The position numbers were made by a program, and so were the translations under genes. Below the pieces are notes generated by a model. The model saw only the letters and a program-made list of their open reading frames with translations. It was not told where the DNA came from and did not search any database. Below, one piece after another: positions 27,346 to 36,082 of a stretch of 64,000 bases of DNA (position 1 is the first letter of the stretch; every line of letters begins with the position of its first letter). This stretch comes from Marinobacter mobilis. Lineage in GTDB: Bacteria; Pseudomonadota; Gammaproteobacteria; Pseudomonadales; Oleiphilaceae. The stretch covers positions 288,989 to 352,988 of the forward strand of contig NZ_FNNE01000004.1 in assembly GCF_900106945.1 (NCBI RefSeq), given 5' to 3'.

Positions 27346-28509
27346 TCAGTCGGAACGCTCGGCCAGCCAGTCCGCCAGTTCCAGCCAGCTGGCATGGGGG
27401 GCCTTGCTGCCGGCGAGTATCCCCATGTGACCGCCGGGGATAACCCGGAAGGTCTTGTCGCTGGAGCTGACATGATCCATGACCCGACGGGCTGCGTCCG
27501 GAGTGGCGAGGGTGTCGCTGTCACCGGCCACCGCCATCAGGTTGGCGTTGACGTTCTGTAGCCGGGCCACGTCGTCACCGATCTGGATCTCTCCCTCGGA
27601 CAACTGGTTGTCGATCCACAGGCGCACCACGGCGTCCTGAATGATACCGCCGGGGTAAGCCACCATGCGGTCGAGGAAGGCTGAGGTGGTGGCATGGGTC
27701 CGGACGAACTCGCGGTCGCCCAGGCGCACAACCAGCTCCCAGTAACCCATGACGCTGCCGATCGGGTTGGTTAGCTTGAAACCGATGGTGTTGGCCCAGC
27801 CGGGTGTATGGAACCAGTGGGGCTGCAGGTCATGAATCCGGAAACCGGTGCGGGTCCGGACTACTTCGGCCACTTCCGATATGCGCTGGTACATCATCCC
27901 CATCAGGCCGGAGGCATGGCTGTCGATGGGTGAGCCGAGCACAATGGCGTTGCGGATGTGCTGATCCTTGCTCAGCGCCGAATAGAACAGGGTAAACATG
28001 CCGCCCATGCTCCAGCCGTGCAGCGACAGCTCCTGTTCACCACTGTGCTGGCGGACCCGGTTGAGGTAGGCCGGCAACAGTTCGGCAACGTAGGTGTGCA
28101 TGTTGTAGTGGGTGTGCTTGCGGGTGGGCATGCCCCAGTCGATCAGGTAGACCTCAAAGCCCTTGGCCCGCAGGAACCGCACCAGACTGCGCTGGGGGAA
28201 CAGATCGTAGATCAGCATGTTGACGGCCAGCGGCGGTACGATCACCACCGGGGTCTTGTGAGGTCGGCGTTCGACCGGAATATCCAGACCTTCCAGTTCG
28301 ATGACGTCTTCGGCCAGCGGTGGGTAGTACCGCAGGCTGACCAGACCATCCGTGTGCAGGGTTTCAAACGGAGTCTGGCCGGCCTGAATCAGGCTGGCGG
28401 AGCGAAAGACCCGGTCAAAGGCATTGTTGGCGTAATGTCGGGTCCGGCGTGAAAGACCGGAGGCTTTGGCAAACGCCGACCTGGCGAAGTTGGGCATGGC
28501 ACCGTCCAT
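27346..28509 (-). CDS. PhaC-like alpha/beta hydrolase with serine in place of the synthase cysteine
   Basis: The 387-residue protein follows the PhaC/PhaE class III synthase pattern: VVIVPPLAVNMLIYDLFPQRS near 88, DWGMPTRKHTHY near 124 and a nucleophile elbow HGWSMGG with Ser167. The acid GDSDTLATPD and histidine PGGHMGIL complete a triad. Known PHA synthases use GxCxGG with a cysteine; serine there usually means hydrolase or depolymerase chemistry. It might be a lipase, a PHB depolymerase or a weak synthase. It is divergent from the PlsC acyltransferase gene across 164 bases. The ATG at 28509 has weak SD; a second ATG four codons later is possible. Confidence 0.72.
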   Translation of the reverse strand: MDGAMPNFARSAFAKASGLSRRTRHYANNAFDRVFRSASLIQAGQTPFETLHTDGLVSLRYYPPLAEDVIELEGLDIPVERRPHKTPVVIVPPLAVNMLIYDLFPQRSLVRFLRAKGFEVYLIDWGMPTRKHTHYNMHTYVAELLPAYLNRVRQHSGEQELSLHGWSMGGMFTLFYSALSKDQHIRNAIVLGSPIDSHASGLMGMMYQRISEVAEVVRTRTGFRIHDLQPHWFHTPGWANTIGFKLTNPIGSVMGYWELVVRLGDREFVRTHATTSAFLDRMVAYPGGIIQDAVVRLWIDNQLSEGEIQIGDDVARLQNVNANLMAVAGDSDTLATPDAARRVMDHVSSSDKTFRVIPGGHMGILAGSKAPHASWLELADWLAERSD

Positions 28510-28673
28510 AGAGTTCTCGGAAAGCGGGATGAATCGTAGGCAAGAATAGCCCCGGAGTGCCAGCGGGAGCTATGGCAATACCGTCCAGGTCAATTGGCAA
28601 ATTGGTCACTTTGGGCCTCTGCCCTTCGTGGGTTGGGGTTGCTATCATGCGGCCCTTCGATACTAAGACAATA

Positions 28674-29576
28674 ATGGATAATCACATGCTCAGTTTTCTT
28701 CCTGCTCCGTTCATCGGGGTGCTGAATGCCCTGCTGCTGGCGGTCAATACCCTGTTCTGGTGTCTGCTGCTTTATCCCTGGGCGCTGTTGAAACTGATCA
28801 TTCCGATTCAGGGCTTCAGGGTGTTCTGCACCCGTTTGATGATCTGGATCTCGGAATCCTGGGTGGCCTGCAATACGGGCTGGATGAAGCTAACCCACAA
28901 AACCGACTGGCAGGTCTCCGGCGTCGACCAGTTGCAGCGCCAGGGTTGGTATCTGGTGATGAGCAACCACCAGAGCTGGGTCGATATTCTGGCGATGCAG
29001 CGGGTTTTCAACCGCAAGGCGCCATTTCTCAAGTTCTTCCTGAAGAAGGAGCTGATCTGGGTGCCGGTGATTGGTCTGGCCTGGTGGGGGCTGGATTTTC
29101 CGTTCATGAAGCGTCATTCCCGGGAGTACCTGATCAAGCATCCGGAAAAGCGCGGTGAAGATCTGCAGGCAACCCGCAAGGCCTGCGAGAAGTTCCGTTA
29201 TACCCCGGTAAGTGTGATGAACTTTGTCGAGGGGACCCGCTTCACACCGGCCAAGCACAAGCGCCAGAAATCCCCGTACAAACACCTGCTGACCCCGAAA
29301 GCCGGTGGCGTCGGCTTCGTGCTGGATGCCATGGGTGATTCCATCCAGACCCTGGTGGACGTGACCATTGCCTTTCCCGGTGGAGCCCCGACGTTCTGGG
29401 ATTTTCTCTGTGGCCGCATGCCTGTGGTCAAGCTGCACGTGGACACGATTGTCATCCCGGAGGAGCTCAAAGGCAGGGACTACAGTGCCGATGGTGAGCA
29501 CCGGCGGCGGATCAAGGACTGGCTGACCGCACTGTGGCGTGCCAAAGACCAGCGCCTGGAGTCCATGCTGGACTGA
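28674..29576 (+). CDS. PlsC/YihG-family membrane acyltransferase
   Basis: The 300-residue protein has one or two N-terminal membrane helices (about 7-50), the acyltransferase motif NHQSWVD at 98-104 with the HX4D catalytic pair, and FVEGTRFT near 183 for acceptor binding. Such enzymes put a fatty acyl group onto lysophosphatidic acid or a related lipid at the inner membrane; this one is closest to the YihG type. The ATG at 28674 is used; ATG at 28686 is equally possible, and codons further left lie in a non-family stretch. It is monocistronic. Confidence 0.88.
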   Translation: MDNHMLSFLPAPFIGVLNALLLAVNTLFWCLLLYPWALLKLIIPIQGFRVFCTRLMIWISESWVACNTGWMKLTHKTDWQVSGVDQLQRQGWYLVMSNHQSWVDILAMQRVFNRKAPFLKFFLKKELIWVPVIGLAWWGLDFPFMKRHSREYLIKHPEKRGEDLQATRKACEKFRYTPVSVMNFVEGTRFTPAKHKRQKSPYKHLLTPKAGGVGFVLDAMGDSIQTLVDVTIAFPGGAPTFWDFLCGRMPVVKLHVDTIVIPEELKGRDYSADGEHRRRIKDWLTALWRAKDQRLESMLD

Positions 29577-29606
29577 TGGGCGCTGGCCTGGTGCCCGGCA
29601 GCAGCC

Positions 29607-31598
29607 TCAGGCGTCTGCCGGGGCCGGGCTTTCTTCTGTTGTTCGCCCGTCTTCTTCGATCAATGTGAAATTGATCTGTTTGCGTTCCCGGTCAACGTCC
29701 GCCAGGGTGACCGTCACGGCCTGATCCAGCTGGAATATACGACCGTTCTTGTTGTGTACCAGACGCAGGGTGACCGGGTCGAAACTGAACTTCCCTTCCA
29801 GTGTCTTGCAGCTGACAAATCCCTCGAGGCCATTGCTGTCCAGCCGTACGAAGAATCCGGCCGGCACCGTGCGGGTGATGACGCCGGGCTGCGGTGCGCT
29901 GCCCAGTGACGGGGCAAACTCGCACTTGAGCCAGCTTTCCAGACTGTTGGCCGCCTGTCGTGCCTTGATCTGGGTGCTCTGAAGGGTTTCAAGCTGGGCT
30001 TCAGTCAGCGCCTGCAGGGGCTGCTGCCACAGCGCGGCCTTGATCACCCGGTGGACATAAAAGTCACTGAACTTGCGCAGCGGTGAGGTAAACGTGGTGT
30101 AGGCTGCCAGCCCCATGCCCTGGTGCGGGGCGGGAGCGAAGGCCAGCTCCACCCGGGCCAGCTGACGGGACACGATGGCTTTAAGCGGAACGTCGCAGGT
30201 CACGCTGTCGGCCTGCTGCATCAGCTGGCGGAAGCCGTCGGCACTGGCCGGATCCAGCTCGCCCAGTTCGGGGGCGTAGGTGGTCAGCAGGGTGCGGATG
30301 TTGTCGGCACGGTCGGCGCGCAGGCCGGGGTGGGTAATGAACAGGCCGTGATCGCGCTGGCCGAGGAAATCGGCGGCGCACCGGTTGGCGGCGACCATGC
30401 ATTCCTCCACCAGGCGGTGGGCTTCATTCTGGCTGGCTGGCTCGATCTGGCGGATGTGCTTGTTCTCGTCCAGGCGCAGGCGGAATTCCGGGCGCTCGGT
30501 GCCTAGCAGGGCATTGGCTTCACGCCAGCGTCGCAGGGCCGTCGCGGCCTGGTGGAGCTGATCCAGACTGGCGTTAATGACGTCGCTCAGCTCGCGGGTG
30601 TCGTCACCTTCACGGCCTTCGATGACATGGGCAACCTGCTCGTAGCTGAGCTTGCCCTGGGAGCGGATGATCCCCTGGTGAAAGCTGTAGTCGCCAAGGC
30701 TGCCATCGTTATTGACCTGCATGTCGCAGATCAGTGCCAGCCGTGGGGTATCCGGCAGCAGTGAGCACAGTCGGGTGCTGATGGCATCCGGGAACATCGG
30801 TCGCGGCTCACCGGGGAAATAAATCGCAGTGGCCCGGGCCAGGGCTTCCTGCTCCGCCGGGCTACCGCCGGGGATCAGTGCAGTGGGGTCGGCGATGGCA
30901 ACGGAAATCTTCCAGCCGGTGGCATTCGGTTCGGCCAGCAGGGCGTCGTCCATGTCCTGGGTGCCCGGGCTGTCGATGGTTACGTAGGGCTGTTCACGGC
31001 GATCCTCGCGCTCGGCGGCCAGCGCTTCGATGGCGGCTTCGTCGAGCTGCTCAGCCTGCTGGGCCACGGCTTCGGGCCAATCGTCGTTGATGTCGAACGA
31101 CGCCAGCGTAAAGGCCCGTTCGATACCGGGCGCGCCTGCTTTGCCGATGATTTTCAGAACCTTGGCCTGGCCCTTGCCATCCCGGATCGGGTGGCGGTGA
31201 ATGCTGCAGTAGATGAAGTCATCGGGTTCGGCGCCATGCCGCTCTTTGGGCGGAATAAAGATCCAGCGGTTGATGCCCGGGGTTTCCGGCACCACGAAGT
31301 GCCCCTTGCCCTTAACCAGATAACGGCCGACAAAGGTGCTTACACCGGTTTCCAGCAGCTCATCCACGACCCCCTGGCTCTTGCCCTTGTCATCCTGCTG
31401 TTCGGTAATATTGACGCGGTCGCCAGGCAGTACCTTCTGCATCTCTTCCGGTGGCAGGAAGACATCACGGCCTTCGTCCAGGGCCACGAAGCCAAAACGG
31501 CCGTTGGTTGCCTTTACGGTGCCGGACAACACCACCTTGTTTTCTTTGATATCGGATTTGAGCTGGCGCAACTGACTGAGCGCGTCGGCATTTAGCAT
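29607..31598 (-). CDS. RNase II-family 3'-5' exoribonuclease
   Basis: The 663-residue protein has N-terminal cold-shock-type RNA-binding domains (about 25-160), an RNB catalytic domain (about 190-520) with DSPGTQDMDD giving Asp209, Asp215, Asp217 and Asp218 for Mg2+ binding, and a C-terminal S1 domain. Length is near E. coli RNase II (644) and below RNase R, and it lacks RNase R's lysine-rich tail. It degrades unstructured RNA to nucleotides in the cytosol. The ATG at 31598 gives the full cold-shock domain. It is monocistronic, converging on the PlsC gene. The gap 31599-31742 should hold its promoter and that of the EF-hand gene; nothing clear was seen. Confidence 0.9.
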   Translation of the reverse strand: MLNADALSQLRQLKSDIKENKVVLSGTVKATNGRFGFVALDEGRDVFLPPEEMQKVLPGDRVNITEQQDDKGKSQGVVDELLETGVSTFVGRYLVKGKGHFVVPETPGINRWIFIPPKERHGAEPDDFIYCSIHRHPIRDGKGQAKVLKIIGKAGAPGIERAFTLASFDINDDWPEAVAQQAEQLDEAAIEALAAEREDRREQPYVTIDSPGTQDMDDALLAEPNATGWKISVAIADPTALIPGGSPAEQEALARATAIYFPGEPRPMFPDAISTRLCSLLPDTPRLALICDMQVNNDGSLGDYSFHQGIIRSQGKLSYEQVAHVIEGREGDDTRELSDVINASLDQLHQAATALRRWREANALLGTERPEFRLRLDENKHIRQIEPASQNEAHRLVEECMVAANRCAADFLGQRDHGLFITHPGLRADRADNIRTLLTTYAPELGELDPASADGFRQLMQQADSVTCDVPLKAIVSRQLARVELAFAPAPHQGMGLAAYTTFTSPLRKFSDFYVHRVIKAALWQQPLQALTEAQLETLQSTQIKARQAANSLESWLKCEFAPSLGSAPQPGVITRTVPAGFFVRLDSNGLEGFVSCKTLEGKFSFDPVTLRLVHNKNGRIFQLDQAVTVTLADVDRERKQINFTLIEEDGRTTEESPAPADA

Positions 31599-31742
31599 GC
31601 AAAGGAACCTGACTGGCGGGATCGTTAAATTGGAACCGCAGTATACCGGTTTTCAGTGCTAACGTCAGAGTGCGGGGGCAGTGGCAGGAAAGCGTGCCAT
31701 GGACGATAGTAAGTAACGGCTGATGGTTACGGGAGTGAGAAC

Positions 31743-32108
31743 ATGAACGGCACTGCAAGGGTGGGCATCCCGTTGCTGCTGGCCTTCGTCATTACGGGTT
31801 GTGCCGGTTATGGCGGGGTGTCAGACGGGACTGAAAGCGAGGCCCTGGCGGGCGTCGGCAAGGCGCAGTTTGACTGTGCCAACCGCAATGGCAGTGAATA
31901 CATTGAAAGTGCGGAGTTGGTGTTCCTGGTCCAGTGTGGTGCCCGCGAAGGCCAGCCCTGCGGCAATATTCCCGAAGACCGCGCCGAAGCGGCGTCATCC
32001 CGGGAAGTGTTCCGTCAGGGCCGGCGGCTGCTCGAGATCATGGATCTCAACCTGGACAGCCGCATCAGTAAGCTGGAGTTCCGTGCCTTCTGCAACCAGG
32101 CCCTTTAA
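31743..32108 (+). CDS. Putative EF-hand lipoprotein
   Basis: The 121-residue product has a lipoprotein signal (residues 1-20, lipobox ITGC with the lipidated cysteine at 20) and a C-terminal EF-hand-like loop DLNLDSRISKLEF at 101-113, with a weaker acidic segment near 44-57. It probably binds Ca2+ or another cation at the outer membrane. GGGAG lies before the ATG. It converges on the DUF411 gene and stands at the edge of the copper island, but no direct link to copper is visible. Confidence 0.75.
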   Translation: MNGTARVGIPLLLAFVITGCAGYGGVSDGTESEALAGVGKAQFDCANRNGSEYIESAELVFLVQCGAREGQPCGNIPEDRAEAASSREVFRQGRRLLEIMDLNLDSRISKLEFRAFCNQAL

Positions 32109-32122
32109 TGGCCGGGCGCGGG

Positions 32123-32563
32123 TTACGGATGCTGGGCGAAGGGCTGGGTCTGGCCGGCCTCGTTGAACAGCATCACGGTGTAAGGATCCTGACGGTCACC
32201 CATTTCCATACCGGGGGAGCCTGCCGGCATTCCCGGCACCGAGAGCCCTCTGGCCGCCGGCGCTTCGGCCAGCAGGCGGCGGATATCTGAGGCCGGGACG
32301 TGGCCTTCAATGATGTAATCCCCCACGAAGGCGGTGTGGCAACTGGCCAGCCCCTGGGGTACACCGGCATCGGCCTTGATCTGGTTGATCTGCTGGGTGT
32401 TGATGGCGTTGACCTCAAAGCCATTGTCTTCCATGTGCCGGACCCAGTCGCTGCAACAGCCGCAAGTGGGGGACTTGTAGACGGTCACGGTTTCTTCGGC
32501 CTGGGCCGTGGCCAGGGGGGAGAGTCCCAGGGCGAGGCTGAAAGCCAGTGAGAGTTTCTTCAT
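32123..32563 (-). CDS. DUF411 periplasmic metal-binding protein
   Basis: The 146-residue protein has a signal peptide (cleavage after AQA about residue 22) and the DUF411 pattern: YKSPTCGCCSDW with Cys34, Cys36 and Cys37, and SCHTAFVGDYIIEGHVP near 74. DUF411 proteins are found with copper-resistance genes and are thought to bind copper in the periplasm. AAGGA precedes the ATG. It lies downstream of, and on the same strand as, copA and the MerR gene, so it is probably part of that operon. Its C-terminus is glycine/methionine-rich. Confidence 0.9.
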   Translation of the reverse strand: MKKLSLAFSLALGLSPLATAQAEETVTVYKSPTCGCCSDWVRHMEDNGFEVNAINTQQINQIKADAGVPQGLASCHTAFVGDYIIEGHVPASDIRRLLAEAPAARGLSVPGMPAGSPGMEMGDRQDPYTVMLFNEAGQTQPFAQHP

Positions 32564-32574
32564 GGTGTTTTCCT

Positions 32575-32685
32575 TCAGTGATGATGACTATCTGAGGGTT
32601 TGCGGCGGTCGCTGGCGAGCCAGAACCACCAGACGATACCGGCCATGAGCAGCAGTCCTGCGCTATTGATCAGCCAGGCGTTCAT
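32575..32685 (-). CDS. 36-residue membrane peptide with a histidine tail, coupled to copA
   Basis: The frame from ATG 32685 gives one hydrophobic helix (about 4-23) and a basic, His-rich end SDSHHH. Its ATG overlaps the copA stop in an ATGA quartet, and AACCAATG leaves no separate ribosome site, so it should be made by coupled re-initiation. It sits between copA and the DUF411 gene. It may be a small accessory subunit of the copper ATPase; no family was recognised with certainty. Confidence 0.65.
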   Translation of the reverse strand: MNAWLINSAGLLLMAGIVWWFWLASDRRKPSDSHHH

Positions 32686-35204
32686 TGGTTCCTCCTTTTT
32701 TCACTGGTCTGGAACAGGCGTAAGCGGTTGGCGTTGGTGACCACGGTCACCGATGACAGCGACATCGCCGCCCCAGCCAGAATCGGGTTCATCAGGATGC
32801 CCCAGAGCGGATACAGCAGTCCGGCGGCGACGGGAATCCCGAGGCTGTTGTAGATAAAGGCGCCAAACAGGTTCTGATGGATATTACGTACCGTGGCGCG
32901 GGATATTTCGATGGCATCGACAACGCCGTGCAGTGAGCCCCGCATCAGGGTGATGGACGCGCTCTCGATGGCAACGTCGGTGCCGGTGCCAATGGCAAAA
33001 CCGACATCGGCGGCCGCCAGTGCCGGGGCATCATTGATGCCGTCACCAACCATCGCCACACGGAAACCCCGCTGATGCATGTCGCTGACAATGCTGGCTT
33101 TGTTTTCAGGCAGGACTTCTGACCGCACGTCATCGATACCGACCTGATTGGCGATCGCCGCAGCGGTCGCTTCCACGTCTCCGGTTACCATCATCACCCG
33201 GATGCCAGCATCATGCAGGCGCTGAATCGCGGCTGCTGAATCCGCCTTGATGGCATCAGCGACGCCGAGGACACCAAGCGCCTCCTGGTCGCGGGCCAGG
33301 AACAGCGGAGTTCCGGCATTGTTGCTGATCCGGTTGGCCGCGGATTCCAGCGGCGACAGGTCGACCCCGTGCTGCTCCAGCCAGCGGCGATTGCCGAGTC
33401 GCAGGGTACTGTCGCCGAAACGTGCGGATACACCCTTGCCATTGCTGGCGTCAAAGCCGGTGACGGTCACCGGTTCAATGTTGTCAGCACTGGCGCGGGT
33501 AACGATGGCTTCGGCCAGAGGGTGCTCGGAATGACGTTCCAGGCCTGCAGCGAGGGCGAGCAGCTGGCGGGTGTCACCATCGCGGGCTTCCAGGTCGGTC
33601 AGCGTGGGGTGGCCTTCGGTGATGGTGCCCGTTTTATCGAGGATCACCAGGTCGAGTTTGCCGGCGTTTTGCAGGGCATCGCCCTGGCGGATCAGAACGC
33701 CATATTCCGCGGCCTTGCCAACGCCGACCATCACCGACATCGGGGTTGCCAGTCCAAGTGCGCAGGGGCAGGCAATGATCAGCACGGTAGTGGCCGCCAC
33801 CATCATGTGAACCACCGCCGGTTGCGGTCCAAAGTTGTACCAGACCAGTGCGGAGAACACCGCAATCAGCATCACGGTAGGCACGAACACCGCAGAGATC
33901 TGATCGGCAAGCCGGCCGATGGCCGGCTTGGACGCCTGGGCCCGTTTCACCAGAGCAATGATCTGTGCCAGCGCGGTGTCACTGCCGACCTGTGTGGCTT
34001 TATAAACAATGGCCCCACGACCGTTCATGGTGCCGGCAGACACCCGGTCACCCACGGCCTTGGCCACGGGCATGGGCTCGCCGGTCAGCATGCTCTCGTC
34101 GATCCGGGTCTCGCCCTCGGTGATCTCACCGTCAACGGGGAGTTGTTCGCCGGGCCGCACCCGTAACCGGTCGCCAACCATAACCTGGGCCACCGGCAGC
34201 TCAATCTCCTGGTCGTCGCGGATCACCCGGGCGGTTTTGGGGCGCAGATCGAGCAAGCGCCGGACCGCCTGGGAGGTCTTGCCTTTGGCCCGAAGTTCCA
34301 GGGCCTGGCCCAGGTTGATCAGGCCAATGATCATGGCGGAGGCTTCAAAATAGACATGCCGGGCCATCTCGGGCACCAGGGCCGGCACGCTGGCGACCAC
34401 AATGGAATACAGCCAGGCAGTACCGGTACCCAGCGCGATCAGGGTGTCCATGTTGGCGTTGTGATGGAGGAAGGCCTTCCAGGCACCAGTGAAGTAATGG
34501 CCGCCGGTCGCCAGCATGACCACCAGGGTCAGCCCGCCCAGGGCCAGCCAGGTGCTCTGGTTGCTGGCCGTCACCATCATGTCGCCGAAACCCATGCCCC
34601 AAATCATCAGGCCGAGACCGAGCCCCAGGCTGATGGCCATTTTGATCAGCAGTTCGCGGTAATGGCGCTGGTCTTCCTGTTGTTTGCGTTCATCGATGGT
34701 GTCCGGGTCTTCAATCTCCCGGGCGCCGTAGCCGGCGCTTTCGACCGCGGCAATCAGGGCCGGGGTGTCGGCGTTGCCAAAGACAGTTGCGGTGTTGTCC
34801 GCCAGGTTCATATGCGCGCCCTGACTGCCGGGCACTGACATCAGCGCGCCTTCAATGGTCCGTACACAGGAGGCGCAGGTTGCACCGGTTACCGCCAGCT
34901 GAACCTGGGGGCCGCTGGCGCTGGTGCTGGCGATCGGGGCAGCCGGGGCGGGGCCGTTGGCGGGCAGCGGGCAGCTGTCGGCAGCCATGACCTCGGCCGG
35001 ATAACCGGCCTCGGAGACCCGGCGCGCTGCTTCGTCGGCATCGGTGTCTGGGGGCAGGGTCACCGTCTGCTGGTCCAGATCGATGTCGATTGCGTCTTCA
35101 TTGCCGGCCAGCTCAGCCAGCGCCGCGCGGATCTTGCGGGCGCAGCCCTGGCAGGAGGCGCCGCTGATACTGAGGCGGACCGGAGTTGGGGCGAGTTCAG
35201 TCAT
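32682..35204 (-). CDS. copA: Cu+-translocating P1B-type ATPase
   Basis: The 840-residue protein has two N-terminal heavy-metal domains (GASCQGC 15-21 and GATCASC 107-113), eight membrane helices, CPC at 479-481 in helix six, DKTGT with Asp523 phosphorylated, and GDGINDAP near 717. [11 protein letters not shown] in helix seven and [17 protein letters not shown] in helix eight are the P1B-1 (Cu+/Ag+) signature. It exports Cu+ from the cytosol. The ATG at 35204 has GGAG and overlaps the MerR gene by eight bases, so both are one operon. Ligand specificity for Cu+ follows from the helix motifs. Confidence 0.94.
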   Translation of the reverse strand: MTELAPTPVRLSISGASCQGCARKIRAALAELAGNEDAIDIDLDQQTVTLPPDTDADEAARRVSEAGYPAEVMAADSCPLPANGPAPAAPIASTSASGPQVQLAVTGATCASCVRTIEGALMSVPGSQGAHMNLADNTATVFGNADTPALIAAVESAGYGAREIEDPDTIDERKQQEDQRHYRELLIKMAISLGLGLGLMIWGMGFGDMMVTASNQSTWLALGGLTLVVMLATGGHYFTGAWKAFLHHNANMDTLIALGTGTAWLYSIVVASVPALVPEMARHVYFEASAMIIGLINLGQALELRAKGKTSQAVRRLLDLRPKTARVIRDDQEIELPVAQVMVGDRLRVRPGEQLPVDGEITEGETRIDESMLTGEPMPVAKAVGDRVSAGTMNGRGAIVYKATQVGSDTALAQIIALVKRAQASKPAIGRLADQISAVFVPTVMLIAVFSALVWYNFGPQPAVVHMMVAATTVLIIACPCALGLATPMSVMVGVGKAAEYGVLIRQGDALQNAGKLDLVILDKTGTITEGHPTLTDLEARDGDTRQLLALAAGLERHSEHPLAEAIVTRASADNIEPVTVTGFDASNGKGVSARFGDSTLRLGNRRWLEQHGVDLSPLESAANRISNNAGTPLFLARDQEALGVLGVADAIKADSAAAIQRLHDAGIRVMMVTGDVEATAAAIANQVGIDDVRSEVLPENKASIVSDMHQRGFRVAMVGDGINDAPALAAADVGFAIGTGTDVAIESASITLMRGSLHGVVDAIEISRATVRNIHQNLFGAFIYNSLGIPVAAGLLYPLWGILMNPILAGAAMSLSSVTVVTNANRLRLFQTSEKRRNQ

Positions 35205-35643
35205 GGCAGACGTCTCCTTGGCTGGCGCTGATGTTGTCCGGATCGTCCCAGTGCTCAATAAGGCGGCAGATGGTGTGACCGTCCGGGGTTCCGTCGGGCA
35301 TGGTTTGCCAGGCTTGCAGGGCGGACTGCATCCGCGCCCGCAGTTGGGTCAGTTCCGCAATCTGTTGTTCCACGTTGTACAGACGCTGTTCAAACACCTC
35401 CCGGACCAGGGGGCAGGGGGAGTGGTGATCATCGGCCTGTTCAAGGATGGCCTTGATTTCGGGCAGCGAGAAGCCCAGAGTCCGGGCCTTGCGGGCGAAC
35501 CTGAGCCGGTGCAGGTCATCGGCGCTGTACTGCTGGTAGTTGTTGTCCGGGTTGCGGGTCGGACAAAGCAGTCCCTCGCGGGTATAGAAACGGACTGTAT
35601 CGCCGCTGGTTCCGGCAGCTCTGGCAAGTTCTTTGACCTTCAT
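35197..35643 (-). CDS. MerR-family metal-responsive regulator
   Basis: The 148-residue protein has the MerR DNA-binding domain (1-70: [24 protein letters not shown]) and a dimerisation helix. Metal-site candidates are Cys77 in HHSPCP, His123 and Cys126 in HTICRL, and Cys146. In CueR position 77 is serine and the loop has C-X7-C; here a cysteine at 77 and the spacing resemble ZntR/CadR divalent sensors, although the neighbour is a Cu+ ATPase. It likely activates its own promoter and copA, which overlaps its 3' end. The signal metal is therefore uncertain. Confidence 0.9.
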   Translation of the reverse strand: MKVKELARAAGTSGDTVRFYTREGLLCPTRNPDNNYQQYSADDLHRLRFARKARTLGFSLPEIKAILEQADDHHSPCPLVREVFEQRLYNVEQQIAELTQLRARMQSALQAWQTMPDGTPDGHTICRLIEHWDDPDNISASQGDVCHD

Positions 35644-35710
35644 TCACCGTCCTCCATTCACCATACGGTTGCCACCCGCTAGCGGGGGCGATGGTCGATC
35701 ATGAGGCCAG

Positions 35711-35740
35711 TTTAAAACCTATGAGCCACTCAAAGGTCAA
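35711..35740 (-). promoter_or_regulatory. MerR-type promoter/operator in front of the merR-copA operon
   Basis: On the minus strand a TTGACC -35 element is followed by a dyad with arms ACCTTTGAG and CTCATAGGT around TGG (35717-35737, one mismatch between arms), and a TTAAAC/TAAACT -10 about 19-20 bases downstream. A stretched spacer with a central dyad is the hallmark of MerR-regulated promoters. It touches the end of the upstream zinc-ribbon gene. Confidence 0.72.
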
Positions 35741-36054
35741 GGGTTGTCCCGGCTGCTCAGGAAAATGCCACACTGGGGACACTGGTCCGGCGCCAGCAGC
35801 TTGGCCTGCCAGCCAATTTTTTTATGGCAGGCAGGGCAGCGGAGGCGGAGCTGCAAGACGATGATCGGGCTGACAAGGACCACCAGGATCAGCCCCAGGG
35901 GACCCCAGCTGTCACCGCTGGATAACCCCAGTTGGCTGCTGAACACCAGAATCAGCAACAGGGCGAAGAACGCGAAAATGAAATAGCCACGGTTCCAGGC
36001 TTCCCAGCGGCGGATTTTTCGGTCTTGTTCGGGTGTCAGGTATCGGGCTTGCAT
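35737..36054 (-). CDS. Small membrane protein with a C-terminal zinc ribbon
   Basis: The 105-residue protein has a basic N-terminus, two membrane helices (about 24-41 and 51-69), and a C-terminal zinc-ribbon CPACHKKIGW...CPQCG (CxxC-x19-CxxC). No family function was recognised. AAGG precedes the ATG. It sits between the MerR operon and the GGDEF-EAL gene on the same strand, 28 bases from the latter, and may be transcribed with it. Confidence 0.7.
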   Translation of the reverse strand: MQARYLTPEQDRKIRRWEAWNRGYFIFAFFALLLILVFSSQLGLSSGDSWGPLGLILVVLVSPIIVLQLRLRCPACHKKIGWQAKLLAPDQCPQCGIFLSSRDNP

Positions 36055-36082
36055 CGGGTTCAGCCTTGGTTGGTGGTTGCAG

